In this document: positions 34,367 to 45,766 of the stretch, piece after piece
Numbering within the stretch: the stretch's first letter is position 1
How the letters are laid out: each line of letters starts with the position of its first letter
Source: Beroe ovata
Taxonomy: Eukaryota > Ctenophora > Nuda > Beroida > Beroidae
Direction of reading: 5' to 3'
DNA length: 51,802 nt
Assembly: GCA_946803715.1 (NCBI GenBank)
Contig: CAMPET010000125.1
Coordinates: 37,687-89,488, forward strand
Notes under the pieces: generated by a model
What the model saw: the letters and a program-made list of their open reading frames with translations, nothing else
Told to the model about the DNA's origin: nothing
Databases searched by the model: none
Translations under genes and position numbers: made by a program

Positions 34367-37300
34367 ATGTCATTTTCCTTGAAAGCATTAGAATTTGAAC
34401 AAGTTGAAAGACTTGTTGGACTTTTGAATAAACAGTTGCCACTCCATGGATCAGGAAACTTTCCCACTCTTGAGGTTTTGATGGAAATCTTGCTAATTTA
34501 AAGTGATTCTCTGATCTCAATTGTGAATGCCACTTTCTATCACCCCTTTCAGGTAACATTAGAGGCAATGGTTAGAGCAGTTAAGTCTTCACTACAAGAA
34601 CAGCAGTTAGAAGTAAGAGATGTCAGGTTGAATGGCTCAGCTGCAAGCTATGTAGTGGCTGATTCCACTATTGATTCTTACAATGATGTGGACCTTATAT
34701 TTGGTGTTAGCCTGGAAGACTGTGACAGCTTTAAACGTGTTAAAGAGGCTGTTGGAGATAGTCTACTTAAACTGTTACCAGAAAAGGTACTTGCCAGAAC
34801 TTCCAGTGTCAATATTCGCAGAAAATCAACAGAAAATAGATTTATAAGCTTATTCAAATCAACGATATTGCAGGTATCAAAAGTCAGATTACGACCAAAG
34901 ATGATGGTGGATGCCTATGTTAACAAGATGGTCAAAGTCTCACACACTAATGACTGTTGGTCCCTGATGTCCTTACACAATGAAGGGGGATGCAATGTAG
35001 AACTTAAGTAAGTTCTCTCAAATATACCTATTTTGACTAGGTCTAGGAATCAGGAAAATCTCTAAACTTCATCTTACAGTTATCTTATAGCTAGTTCCTC
35101 TGATGATAAGTTTAACTTATCACTTGTAGAAACACTACAACCACTTTTAGTGGAAGTTCATTGTTTGCACCTGCTCACATATCAATAATAAGATACAGTA
35201 TGTTTTAAAGTACTTGCTTCTATGTAAACATGTATTATATTGTAGCAGAGGGGTGGGGCAGTTTTATGAAAACACCTGCTACTTATAATTTATCAGCCAC
35301 ACTTTTACATCGTGTCTCCTTAGCAAATGAATTGATCATTGATACGTATTTAAAAAGTGAATAAATGTGAGTTAGGCTAATCACCGTTTTCCCATGATTA
35401 AGATAATCATTCAATTCAGGTTTGTTGATAGAATGCGACGCCAGTTTGAGTTCTCAGTTGACAGTTTCCAGATTTACCTTGACCCACTGCTCTACTACCA
35501 GAGCCACTCCACTGTTGCTATGGCAAAGACTTTCTATCCAACTGTATACGGTGTCAGCTTGTATGGAGATTTTGAGGAAGCGGTATGCACTCAATGGAGT
35601 TACCAGTAATATCTTCCCATAAACCATCCAACATTCTGAGGCCTAAAACACCATTTCATCTTTTAGACTGGACACTTGAAGGAACATCTCATAGACACAA
35701 TCCACCCTGAAGAAATTCGGGGAGGGGGTTTACTGAAATACACCCGTCTACTAGCATCTGGCTACACCCCTCTCTACCCCTCGAAACTTGCTAAGATGGA
35801 ACGATACATGTGCTCGAGATTCTTTATTGATTTTCCAGATATCGATAAACAAGGTGAAGATGAGTTTGAGATGCTTGCCCAGCATTGTAACGAATTTGTG
35901 AGTGTTTGTCCATTAATGTGTGATACCTATCGGCTATCATACACACCCGTTGATCAAATAGTTCTAATGGTACACATGATAAGACATTGTTGTGTCCCAT
36001 TGTGCTGTGTGTGTGAGTGTGTGTGTGAGTGTGTGTGTGTGTGTATGTGTGTGTATATGTGTGTGTATATGTGTGTGTGTGTCTGTGTGTGTGTGTGTGT
36101 GTATATGTGTGTGTGTATGTGCAACCAGCGATTATGATGAGAGTAGTTATTCTCTGACCCGTGATTGGCTCATGCTTGAGACCTGTGACATTAATCTCAT
36201 TTTAACTGTTTTGGAACACTGGAACAGTTCCGTGAAGCATAATATTTGTCAAAACCACCACTATTCTCATGTCCCCCAAGTTATGAATGAGCAATGAGCA
36301 TAACACTATTTCATCAGGTGAAGTGATAGAGAAGTATCTCGTGGGACACTGTAGTAACAGCAGGGGAAGTATGGAGTGTGCTCTAGCCCGGTACAAGTAC
36401 CTCATGGTCCTGCACAGAGTCATCGAACAGAGCACAGTAAGAGAAGAGCAGGGGAGGAGGGGGAAGGGAGGGGGAGGGAAGGGAAGGGAAGGGAGGGGAG
36501 GGGGAGAGGTAGGGGAGAGGTGACAGGATGTGAAGAGGTAGAGGGGAGGACTGAGGAGGAAAAATGACCGAGGGGAAATATAGAGGGAAGGAGGAGGCGA
36601 ATAGTTGGGTCGGGGATTCAGTCAGTCAAGCATAAGCACATATTATTCATCCGATAATTTGTCGAATATCTCTAAATGAACTCTCTCTCTCTCCCAAGTG
36701 TCTAGACAGGACTCAACTGTTGTTATCATGCATCATTACCGGGATTAGGAATTCGGCATATGATGAGATTTGTATGACGAACGTTTCGAAGAGTATATAA
36801 TAATATTATTCTGGAGCCGTAATACTGAAATTTAATAAAGAAGATTAGTTATCAGCTGTCGGCAAAAAAATGTCATATTTATCCTCTTCTGACGAAAATA
36901 ATACGCGATGAACCCACGTTCCCAATAAGTATGCTTGTTAAACCCCTGGCTGATGGTGAGCTCAGCACTGTTATCAACAGATAAGAATCAAATATATAAT
37001 ATTCAATTTCTGATGTAATAAGCCTGGTACCGGGTCGATAGAAATACTTCATGTATTATTAATTTTGTGCGATAATCAGAGACGCGTGACCGAAGTGAAG
37101 TGGCGTGAGGGTCATGGCTTTCACTTGCTCATGTAGCATTACATAATCGATGAATATCTGAAGGGCTGACTTAGCAAGCTAATGAGACTTTTGAGGGTTC
37201 TCACAAGCACCATTTTCAGCATTGTGTAGTAGCCACCCTCTATCAATTCTAACATTCCAATGTCAACCCTCACTTCAACTCGTCTCACTCAGGTGTGTCT

Positions 37301-37688
37301 CATGAGCCACGAACGCCGCCAGACACTCCGATTCATCACGCAAGCGGCGTGTGCGTGTCTCAAGCAAGCCAACTCCGAGACCACCGCCTCCTCCACCCCT
37401 GCAACCCCTCCCCCAGCCTTCGCCCGGAGAAAGCGTAACAACACCGCTCCATCATACACCACTTCCCCCACCACCCCCATCTACTCCCCTACTTACAACC
37501 CCACTTACAACCCCACATACAACCCCATCTACCCTGGATACCCTACGACCACACCGGCAAAGAGGAAAGATCACCGCACTGACCTCAGCGCGCTGAGGAC
37601 TACCAGTGTTCCGGCAGTTAGATCGAGTAGAATATCGCCCACAGCCCAACCCTTCATCCCAGGTCAGTCGTACAGGTGCCCGAGTTAG
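34367..37688 (+). CDS. TENT5: TENT5 (FAM46) non-canonical poly(A) polymerase, complete
   Basis: Seven exons: 34367-34474, 34553-34786, 34874-35007, 35420-35582, 35667-35853, 36318-36436, 37293-37688; phases agree, 446 aa. TENT5 enzymes add adenosines to the 3' ends of mRNAs, often for secreted proteins. Family blocks in order: [10 protein letters not shown] (exon 1), LNGSAAS with catalytic Gly64-Ser65, the metal-binding DVD (Asp81, Asp83), [53 protein letters not shown] and [11 protein letters not shown]. The C-terminal tail differs from vertebrate TENT5: Pro/Thr-rich, with a basic patch ARRKR and a YSPT/YNPT repeat (residues about 379-395). An in-frame TAA 24 bases before the ATG supports the start; a possible acceptor (TTGCTTACAG) lies 2 bases before it. 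Paralogue A-D cannot be told; probably a single pre-duplication gene. Confidence 0.95.
35999..36120. repeat. (GT)n microsatellite in TENT5 intron 5
   Basis: GT-rich simple repeat with GTGA and GTAT interruptions. It creates long spurious Cys/Val reading frames. Confidence 0.95.
36450..36509 (+). repeat. 60-base polypurine, G-rich tract in TENT5 intron 6
   Basis: An uninterrupted run of purines (GGGGAGG, GGGAA and GGGGAG units) begins 13 bases after the exon 6 donor. It contains many runs of three or more Gs. Confidence 0.95.
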
Positions 37689-37993
37689 CCGTGTTTTGCA
37701 GAGTGAACACCTCATAAACTGGGCCACGTGATACAGACGTGTTGCCATGGTAACAAGCCAAGTGGTACACGTGACACACACACACACAGACTGACGGGTG
37801 AAACTATTAGATCAGATGTTTTTAAGGCGCTGGCTTGCCACCTTAATCTGATTAAAACTGCGGGAATACTACACACATTTTTACACACGCTGTAGTTCAC
37901 AGCGAAATCATCTGTGTGTGCGGCGTGTGATTATAATTTGCGGCCAGAAAACATGATAATTATGAAAAAATGTTAAAAACTAGCGATATAAGC

Positions 37994-37999
37994 AATAAA
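37994..37999 (+). terminator. Candidate TENT5 polyadenylation signal AATAAA
   Basis: The first clear AATAAA after the TENT5 stop, about 306 bases downstream. Confidence 0.4.
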
Positions 38000-40710
38000 C
38001 ACTTTGTGATTAAATGAAATTAATTTGGAACCATATGATTTGTATTTAATTCATTTTCAGTGATTTTATCACTTGAGTGATGTTTCAGATTTTCTTCATC
38101 CAAATGGCCCGTAACTGCTCACTTATACCCCTGTAGATTCCCGGCCTCTATTTGAGTCGTCATTTGTCACTGGGGTTGTTATATTGTGTTTGTGTGCGGA
38201 ATTGTACGTTCACTTGCTCCTGTGTGATTGAGGCAATGAGGCATCAGTCAACGGTGAACAATGTTTCTATTATAATAGACCTGTATGACATGTGTGTATG
38301 TGCTGCTTACCATGTGGATGTTATAATTCATAGAGGGCCATAATAACATGAGCAATGATGTTAGTCGTACATTAGTTTTGATTCAGAAGAATTAACTATA
38401 CCTACGTTTTAAGACTATGTCAGTTTACTATTCTCAGAATCAAAACTTCGTGCTCTCCTTTCAATCGCACGAAAACAAAACCTTCTATGAAGATATTATA
38501 GGTAGTCTGTACAAGTGAGCAGTTAGGAGTTCAATATACAGTCCATTAACTCAAGTTGAGTGATTCAAACCTTCCATAAATGAATTGAAAGATTAATGTT
38601 CATGAGTTTTCAAGAAACGCTCAAAATTTTGGCGTGGAACTAAGAATTTTACATTCTTTTCTCCTGTCTTGATTAAACGCAGTAAGATTTAATTTTACAG
38701 CTGTTTTTAATTGAAAGGTTAGAAAAGTTAACTTATGCATTACCCATCAATGGCAAGAATTGACTCAGAGATAGTTTTTACAAGTTTTATAGTTGAATAT
38801 TTAAGTTTTTAAAACTCAAAACTCTTCCATATGAAGATCAAACACAGCCTAAAGACTTAAACTTGAAGTTAATAAGATCTTTTAATTTATTAATCACTTC
38901 AAAGAGTTCAGTTGAAAATATACGATTAAATACAAGTTAAGTCAAAGCATACAAGTGTAAAAATTGTGCAAAGATATAATATTATGATTGGATTTCGAAT
39001 GGAATTATTTCTGGAAAAATAAATAGGAACCAATTATACAATTCCTGTGGTTCAAATTTTTTAATCTATCTGATTGTTATAAGTGGTGCTGAAATCTTAA
39101 TCTAGAGTTTGGTAATTGTGACCTAGAGTTATTAATAGCTGCAGCTGTCGGACAGTCAGAGTTCGATAGCAAGGTCTTGATGTATTCCAGTAACAATGGT
39201 GGTTAGGAGATGACAATATTATGTCTGGAATGCGTTTCTATATTGGAGGAATGTAGTGTTTTATCAGTGTAAATCTCGTACAATTGTAGGATCAATCTCA
39301 TATAAGTCTCTATGACATGTCTCCATTGCATGTCTCCTATCCTGGTCTCTATAAAGTCTCTGCTCGTTCAGAGGCAGCATCGTTTGATTACAACATCGAT
39401 ACCATGTGGAATGCTCCATAAAGATGGATTGAACCACATTGTAACACATTAACCATGCAATATGCAACCCTCACAGTCTGTACTTTGGCACCTGCCCAAT
39501 TCCTGGGATATAATTAGGGATGCTATACCGTGGTTTAATTGTCACTTTCAAATCTAGAGGGGCCACCTTGCAACTTCCAACTTGTGCCATGATATGGTCT
39601 GCATAATATACCTACATTGACAGCAATTTGTTCACATTTGCAGTGGACACAAGGAATGGGAAGATAGAGACCAAGGCTTGATTATAAATGATTGATCCAA
39701 TGGTTGTGTATTCGTTGGTTTTTAATGATTAAAATGATAAAGATTGTTGTTATTTATTTCACCATGCTATACCCTTGTCTTAATTTTCCTCTGAAGTGAC
39801 TGCTGAACTTATTGACTTATTGCCAAAAGTGTTGCTTAGCATCAAACAAATGCGTTGCGCAACATTTAATACTAGGCAATCTACAAACACAGAATTCTGA
39901 TTGCTTCATCAAATCTACAATAATAGCAATGTCTATTGACATTGACTGTGAAATGATAACCATAAGGATCATAATGAGTTTTAGGTAGAATATTCTAGAT
40001 AACAAGGAGATGAACAGATCAACATAGAATTACATCTGGTGTTTGACTTGACACCTAGTGTGGCATCTACTGTTTAAAGCTGGGGTTACACCATTGTCAA
40101 GGAGTCAGTGGAGTCACGCCCATGAACCATGCTGGATTATAACTGTGGGCGGTCGAAAAATTTAGAGAAACCCAACTTTTTATGTTACATTTTACAATTT
40201 TACATGATTCTCCTGCCGCATCATGCCATTAACCATGAACTCTGAATATTATGTAGTAAGTTGCTTCATTACAACAGTAATATTATGTAAGTTTTACCAA
40301 ATGAATATATTTGAGGAGTGTGTCTAATTTGATGAAATGGAAAGTCTGGGAGCGCTGTTAATTGAAGAATCAGGTACCAATAAACAATGGAGTACGAATG
40401 GAACACATATTATTTAACTCATGAGGCTGTCTCAAAAGTTGAAATGTTGAAATGCAGCGGTAACAGTAGCTTGCTTTTTCAATCGTTAAATGATATTGTC
40501 ACATCACACCTATTCGGTGCGTACCTATTGCCCAAATTTCGCTCGGCTTCGCCTTGAGAAATATGGCCAAATACACACCTCATAGGTGTGGACTGTGGTG
40601 TAACAATATATTATCAGTAGTTGCGATGCACACACTTGAGAGTAGGGCTGGAACTGCCCCCTAGAAGTGATTGCATGATTCCTCAGGAGTCGTCTCCTAT
40701 CACGTCTCCC

Positions 40711-41150
40711 GCACACACACACACACACACACACGCAATATGTCAATTTCATATAATAATTTCATCTTTGGCAAGGTCCCAACTCGCCCCTCTAAACAAG
40801 ACAACGTGAGGGATTTGGAAACTCTCCAAGATCATCGAAATGTTCACAACCTTGAAGCAACGGTGTATAAATTGTGATCCTAACCGGACCAGGCACTAAC
40901 ACCTTTCAAAATTAATACATTNCACACACACACACACACACGCACACACATTGTAACACACACACAATTTGTCAATCCATAAAATATTCATCTTTGGCAA
41001 GGTCCCAACTCGCCCCTCTAAACAAGGCAACGTGAGGGATTTGGAAACTCTCCAAGATCATCGAAATGTTCACAACTTTGAAGCAACGGTGTATAAATTG
41101 TGATCCTAACCGGATCAGGCACTAACACCTTTCAAAATTAATACATTACA
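40711..41150. repeat. Tandem near-identical ~180-bp segments around a single N
   Basis: Bases about 40711-40920 and 40923-41150 both contain a CA tract, TGTCAAT, then CATCTTTGGCAAGGTCCCAA through CACCTTTCAAAATTAATACA with very few differences. The N at 40922 sits at the join. Confidence 0.87.
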
Positions 41151-41400
41151 ATCAACATATCATCATATACCAAAATCCGATCATTAAGTTAGATATCGTT
41201 ATCAATGTTGCGTCACGAAGTCATGGACTGATTCTTTTACATAAACCTTTAAAAATCCCTTTCAAAAAAACAAAAATAATTTACTGATGAAAATTTAAAA
41301 CAAGAAGGAACCTATAAAATTAAAAACAAAAAGGGACCTTTAAAATTGTTTTGATAGATCTTCAACAGGTAGGTACAAAAGTAAAACGGTACTAAAAATC

Positions 41401-44400
41401 TCATTTTACCGCAGTCCATTCCAACAGTTTATCGAACATGAATTTTCTCTTGTTTTCAGCCCGTGGCATCACCGTAGCGATGATCTTCCTAGCTGAAATA
41501 GCCCGCACAAATTCCCGCAATTCAGTGAAGCTGCTGTGCTCACTGTAAGGCAGGTTGTATATTCTCACCATACCACTCCCAGTAGGCTTGATATCTGGAA
41601 TAGAGTGAAGATTGAGGATGCAAACACCTTACTATATGTAGCGTTATTCACGACTATATCATAATACGCCATTATATAAATACGCCATAATGATATTCTG
41701 AGGAAAAACATGGAGGAAAATATAATAGTGCCTTTGTTTACCCTCAGACCTCCCCCACCTTTGCAAATTTCCCCCACATTGCAGCTTGCTACTTAGAACT
41801 TACCATGTAAGTTGACTTTGTCGGTGTGGGTCCAACCAGTTGGCTTTACTCCCACCACAGTGGAGAAAGTTGTTCGGGCGAGCAGCTTTGCTAAACTTGC
41901 TGTATTCACATCCTTCATGGGAACTGAAACAACAATAATATGAGCAGCCGGGGTGTCAAGCTGAGGAGTTGTCAAAACTGTCAAGAAGATAGCACAGATT
42001 GGGCATGAGCAGCGTGAGTTATATGTAATTCACATCATGTTCCCACTATCTGTTGAATACATATAATTTCTTATTATAATTTCTTATTATAATTTTCATA
42101 AGAAAGATGATTATTGATAGCAAAATGTGTCACGGTATAATCCCTAGATCAGATTGCTGGCCTGCCCTGTGTGTGTGTGTGAAACTGAGTGTGTGAGTTT
42201 GTGAGTGAGTATGTTTACCATACACAATGAGATGTGGTACTGTTGTATTGACGATCAATTTTCTTATCAACAAACGAACAGATTTATAATTGAGGTTATT
42301 AATAATCACTCACAGAACTAATCTGATTATAAATTTGCGATCCCCAATTAGGGTCAATTGATGACTTTCCTTCAGTGGAAGCGACCAAGAAGGAACCTCC
42401 GCGATTGAAATTGCCTCCTAATAATTATTGTTGTGAACCCGACAGAGAATTATAGGGCCAGAATACTACTCGACCCCCTCACTCTCTCGTAGTATTATCA
42501 CAAAATTACAGTCCGAAAATAATCAAGTTTCTTCATCGAACAATGATTCTGGGGCTTCATACTACGATATATTGCTGCTCACTCAATGAATCATGGTCTT
42601 TATCATGCAAAATATACCCCTCAAGCTCACCTCATTGATCATCATGATACTTAAAACATTGTGTGTTTTTTCATTCAGTACTCCCTCTCTCCACGGCTAC
42701 ATCGGGTACGGTGTATAACACGCTGCTGTTGCGTATGTGTTCGGTGAACCTCCAAGTCTCGTAGACTTGATTATACCTTTTCAGAAACACCTCCGTGTTG
42801 AATTTTCATAAAATATACGTGTTGAATTCTCTCTCATACACAACAACCATGGGTAGGTAACCATGTAGTAGGTAACTTAAAATTAATGCTTAAAATTGAT
42901 TCTGCACGGCATTCAATGAAATTTAGATTTAGAAATTACAACTAGTTAATCAAAGAGATCGCGACCAATCTCCCACACCCAAGTAAGCTGTAACACGAGA
43001 TTCTTGTGTCACAGCTAACTTGACGAAAATCCAATTCTTCAGGCACATAACTTTATTATATATACGCAAAATTTCTGCAAAATGCGAGTATTTCTCCGAA
43101 TGAACATGGAAGTGAACATTTTCACGGCTTCGATGAATTTCGCACCTCACAATATGTGAGTGAAAGGGCCCGAAATGGGTATAGGAGTCCTGGTTTGCTG
43201 CCTACAGTCCCCCGACCTAGAGTCCACCCTGTGGAAGCTCCCGACCGACAGTCCACCCTAGGTTGCCGCCGCCGACCTACAGTCCTGCCCCCGGCCCAAA
43301 ATAATAACTTCTAAAGAATGCTGTGCCATTCTGGTTTATTCAGAATGGCACTGCAGAAAGCCGCATAAATGGCACTTCGAACGAGACCTCACACGATGGC
43401 ATTACAGAACCGATTGCATGTTCTTGAGTATTTTACCCGCTTATGTAATAAAACGAACATTATATTAACTTTTATGTAACACACGCCACACACACAGACT
43501 GCGGAAGGGGTGGGGGCAACGTTTAGAACTAATAATTTATACAGCTGTAATATTGATGTTGCAGGAGTCACAGTTTGAAATTCTCCCCTCGCTTAACTCC
43601 CCGTAATCATTGCAACATTCAACTATTTAAGTAGATCTCTGACTGATAGGTACCTTCTCAGTGGCAGAAGGCGTGTTACTTTATAACCCTAGATCAAAGA
43701 AAATGTGGCATTTATCTTACTGAAGTGTAAGATCAAAAATATAAGCTTGATTTTTCAAGGCTGTCAGTTTGATAATGAGAAATAGCAGGTCTTTGTGGTG
43801 CCAAATATTAGGTATGGGCTCCACTTAATTGTACTTTGGTGGTCATTTCCATTTGGGAAGGTCACTTACGGTAATGTAATTGTATTGAGATTCAGAATAA
43901 GTGAGTCAGTTAGGTAGGCCAAATGCCACACTTGTGATTATCACCTACCAACATGAACTCTAGAGTTTATATTCTTGGAGAGTCTGGATGTGAGCTCTGC
44001 ATTTTCCTGCATGTTGATCACGTTTATCTTTGTCTGAGAAGCGTGGATCTTACAGTCGAGCTCCTTGGCTATTCCCTCCACTAATCGTTCTTTGCCTGAG
44101 CGTGGGAGAGTCAATCAATAATAAGTCAATAGAATGGGGGCGATTTGAATCTTGACACATCCATGATCTACAGCTCCAGCAGAATCACATACTGAAGCTG
44201 ATAATACAGTTGCTGTTCGTTAGAAACTGTACAGCTGACAGCAGGACACTATCGAGTTATCAAGCAGGCTGATGATCAATGACCTCACCTATAGTATAGG
44301 AACCGCATACTATCAGAGTATCAGAGGTAAACATCTGAACCTCCCTCACCATGAATTCTATGACATCGCGTTGTGGGGGGAACTCATAGCAAGGATCAAA

Positions 44401-45429
44401 GTAGGTAGTATCCAGGTACACTGTGTCAAAAGTCTTGTGTTTCAGTAGAAGATGATCGAGCATTGATCGGTCAAATCTGAAGTCACCCGTGTGAAGAATG
44501 CATCCCAATGTGGGTGACTCGAAGAGGAACATGGCTGAGCCAGGACAGTGATTTGCCTCGATTAGACTTACTTTCACCCCTTGGATATAGTCAGGTTTGT
44601 CAAAATCCAGCGCCTTTACAAACTCAGACTTGACTTTGAGGTTTCCTACGACGTAATTCGCGGTAACCTTGCTACAGTAGATAATCCCTTCGAAGTTCTT
44701 GTTGAGTCCGATGTAATGGTCATAGTGAAAGTGTGAGAGAAAGTGGGCTGTACAACGAGGAATCTTGCCATAGTTAAACCCATCCACGATAAATGTTGTG
44801 CCTTTTACCCACTTGTAAAATGGAACTGGTTTTGACTCAGATTTAGTCTTAACCGGTGTTTCAATATGCTTTGGTGTCATACCAAACATAGCTCCCAAAT
44901 CCAGCTGTGAAGTCCCTGGCTGCCTAACTAGTTTCCTCTCAGACCTTGGTGTTTGGTTGTTGGAGACGACTTTACGAGGAGTTTCCTGTCGATAGCAGAG
45001 TGGTTTATCTGACAGCTTGTCCTCCGACACAAAACTTGTGTTGCCACCGTTCAACAGTGCGAGCAATGATGTTTGTCTCATAGGCGTGGACGATTTCCTA
45101 CCACACAGACTTTCGGTTGCTGATTTTATCGCAGCTAAGTTCACACATTTCTCCGTATCAAAACTATCATCTTCATGATTCCTATCATTTTCCTCTGAAT
45201 TATCAGGTGAAGATTTCACTTTGAGCTTATCCTGAACTTTGTAGTTACAAGGCAAAGACGAAACTTCCACTTCCTTCTCAGACATTTCTTGTACAGTGGC
45301 CATGATTGAGATATCATCCCGTGCCGAATTACAATTCAGAAGTTGATGGTTCAGTGACAGCTTTGTGACACTGCTTTTCCTCCGCTTAGACCTTCTGACA
45401 GGCGTTGTCACAAAATCATCATCGCTCAT
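41401..45429 (-). CDS. DCLRE1A: SNM1A-type DNA crosslink repair nuclease
   Basis: Four exons (45429-44289, 44095-43949, 41923-41804, 41594-41401), phases consistent, 533 aa. The metallo-beta-lactamase fold carries HFHYDH (His233, His235, Asp237, His238), ANHCPG (His294) and HTGDFR (Asp316), which bind metal. The beta-CASP part includes CGSYTIGKER, PTGWTH and PYSEHSSF. SNM1A is a 5'-to-3' exonuclease that digests past interstrand crosslinks in the nucleus. The 200-residue N-terminus has a basic nuclear-localisation-like patch (RRSKRRK) and a degenerate PCNA-box-like QLDLGAMF at 175-182. The ubiquitin-binding zinc finger of human SNM1A (1040 aa) was not found. It lies 337 bp downstream of NUDCD1 on the same strand. 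SNM1B is less likely because the block order and PTGWTH context match SNM1A better. Confidence 0.92.
43190..43300. repeat. Short GC-rich repeat, GACCTACAGTCC-like units
   Basis: In DCLRE1A intron 2, CCGACCTAGAGTCCACCCT, CCGACCGACAGTCCACCCTA and GCCGACCTACAGTCCTG form three diverged tandem units in an AT-rich setting. Confidence 0.6.
43323..43351. repeat. Small perfect hairpin in DCLRE1A intron 2
   Basis: GTGCCATTCTG and its exact reverse complement CAGAATGGCAC are separated by 7 bases. A related half-site (ATGGCACTTCG) follows at 43370. Confidence 0.85.
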
Positions 45430-45590
45430 TCCCCCGTTGTAGCATATGCCTAAGAAAATAATGGTGATGAAGCGGGGGAATAAAGTCGTCAGTATGCCAT
45501 TTTTTATTCAAAAAATTATAATCAAAATATTCACTCAGTTGACGGTCGCCATTCACACATATCATATTATTATTAGGTGCATAAAAATCA

Positions 45591-45596
45591 TTTATT
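45591..45596 (-). terminator. Candidate NUDCD1 polyadenylation signal AATAAA
   Basis: A minus-strand AATAAA in the 337-bp gap between NUDCD1 and DCLRE1A, about 170 bases past the NUDCD1 stop. Confidence 0.45.
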
Positions 45597-45766
45597 ATTG
45601 TGAAACATATGCAACTGCTAAAATAAAAATTTCGGGCAATCTTTCGTGAATCCGCCGCTAGTTCACACTCAAAGCATGTCACCATAGAATGTAGATTCAT
45701 GGAAATCCCAAGAACTATTATCTCTCATCATGTAAATTGTAAAAATTCATCATATTACTGATTACG

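Larger units (their letters stand above)
37689..41400. other. Intergenic region between TENT5 and DCLRE1A 3' ends
   Basis: The two genes converge here. The sequence is AT-rich, with the TENT5 3' UTR on the left, CA microsatellites at about 40711-40734 and 40923-40970, and a duplicated segment around an N at 40922. No further gene is seen. Confidence 0.6.

Noticed and set aside
35889-35897. Alternative TENT5 exon 5 donor GTGAGT
   Set aside because: Using it gives a stop in exon 6 and adds residues that the family lacks; the donor after 35853 restores the [15 protein letters not shown] join.
35992-36297. Cys/Val-rich frame in TENT5 intron 5
   Set aside because: It is produced by a GT microsatellite; TENT5 conservation places this inside an intron.
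45419-45700. 93-codon minus-strand frame between NUDCD1 and DCLRE1A
   Set aside because: It occupies the expected 3' UTR of NUDCD1 and the start of DCLRE1A; no family resemblance.
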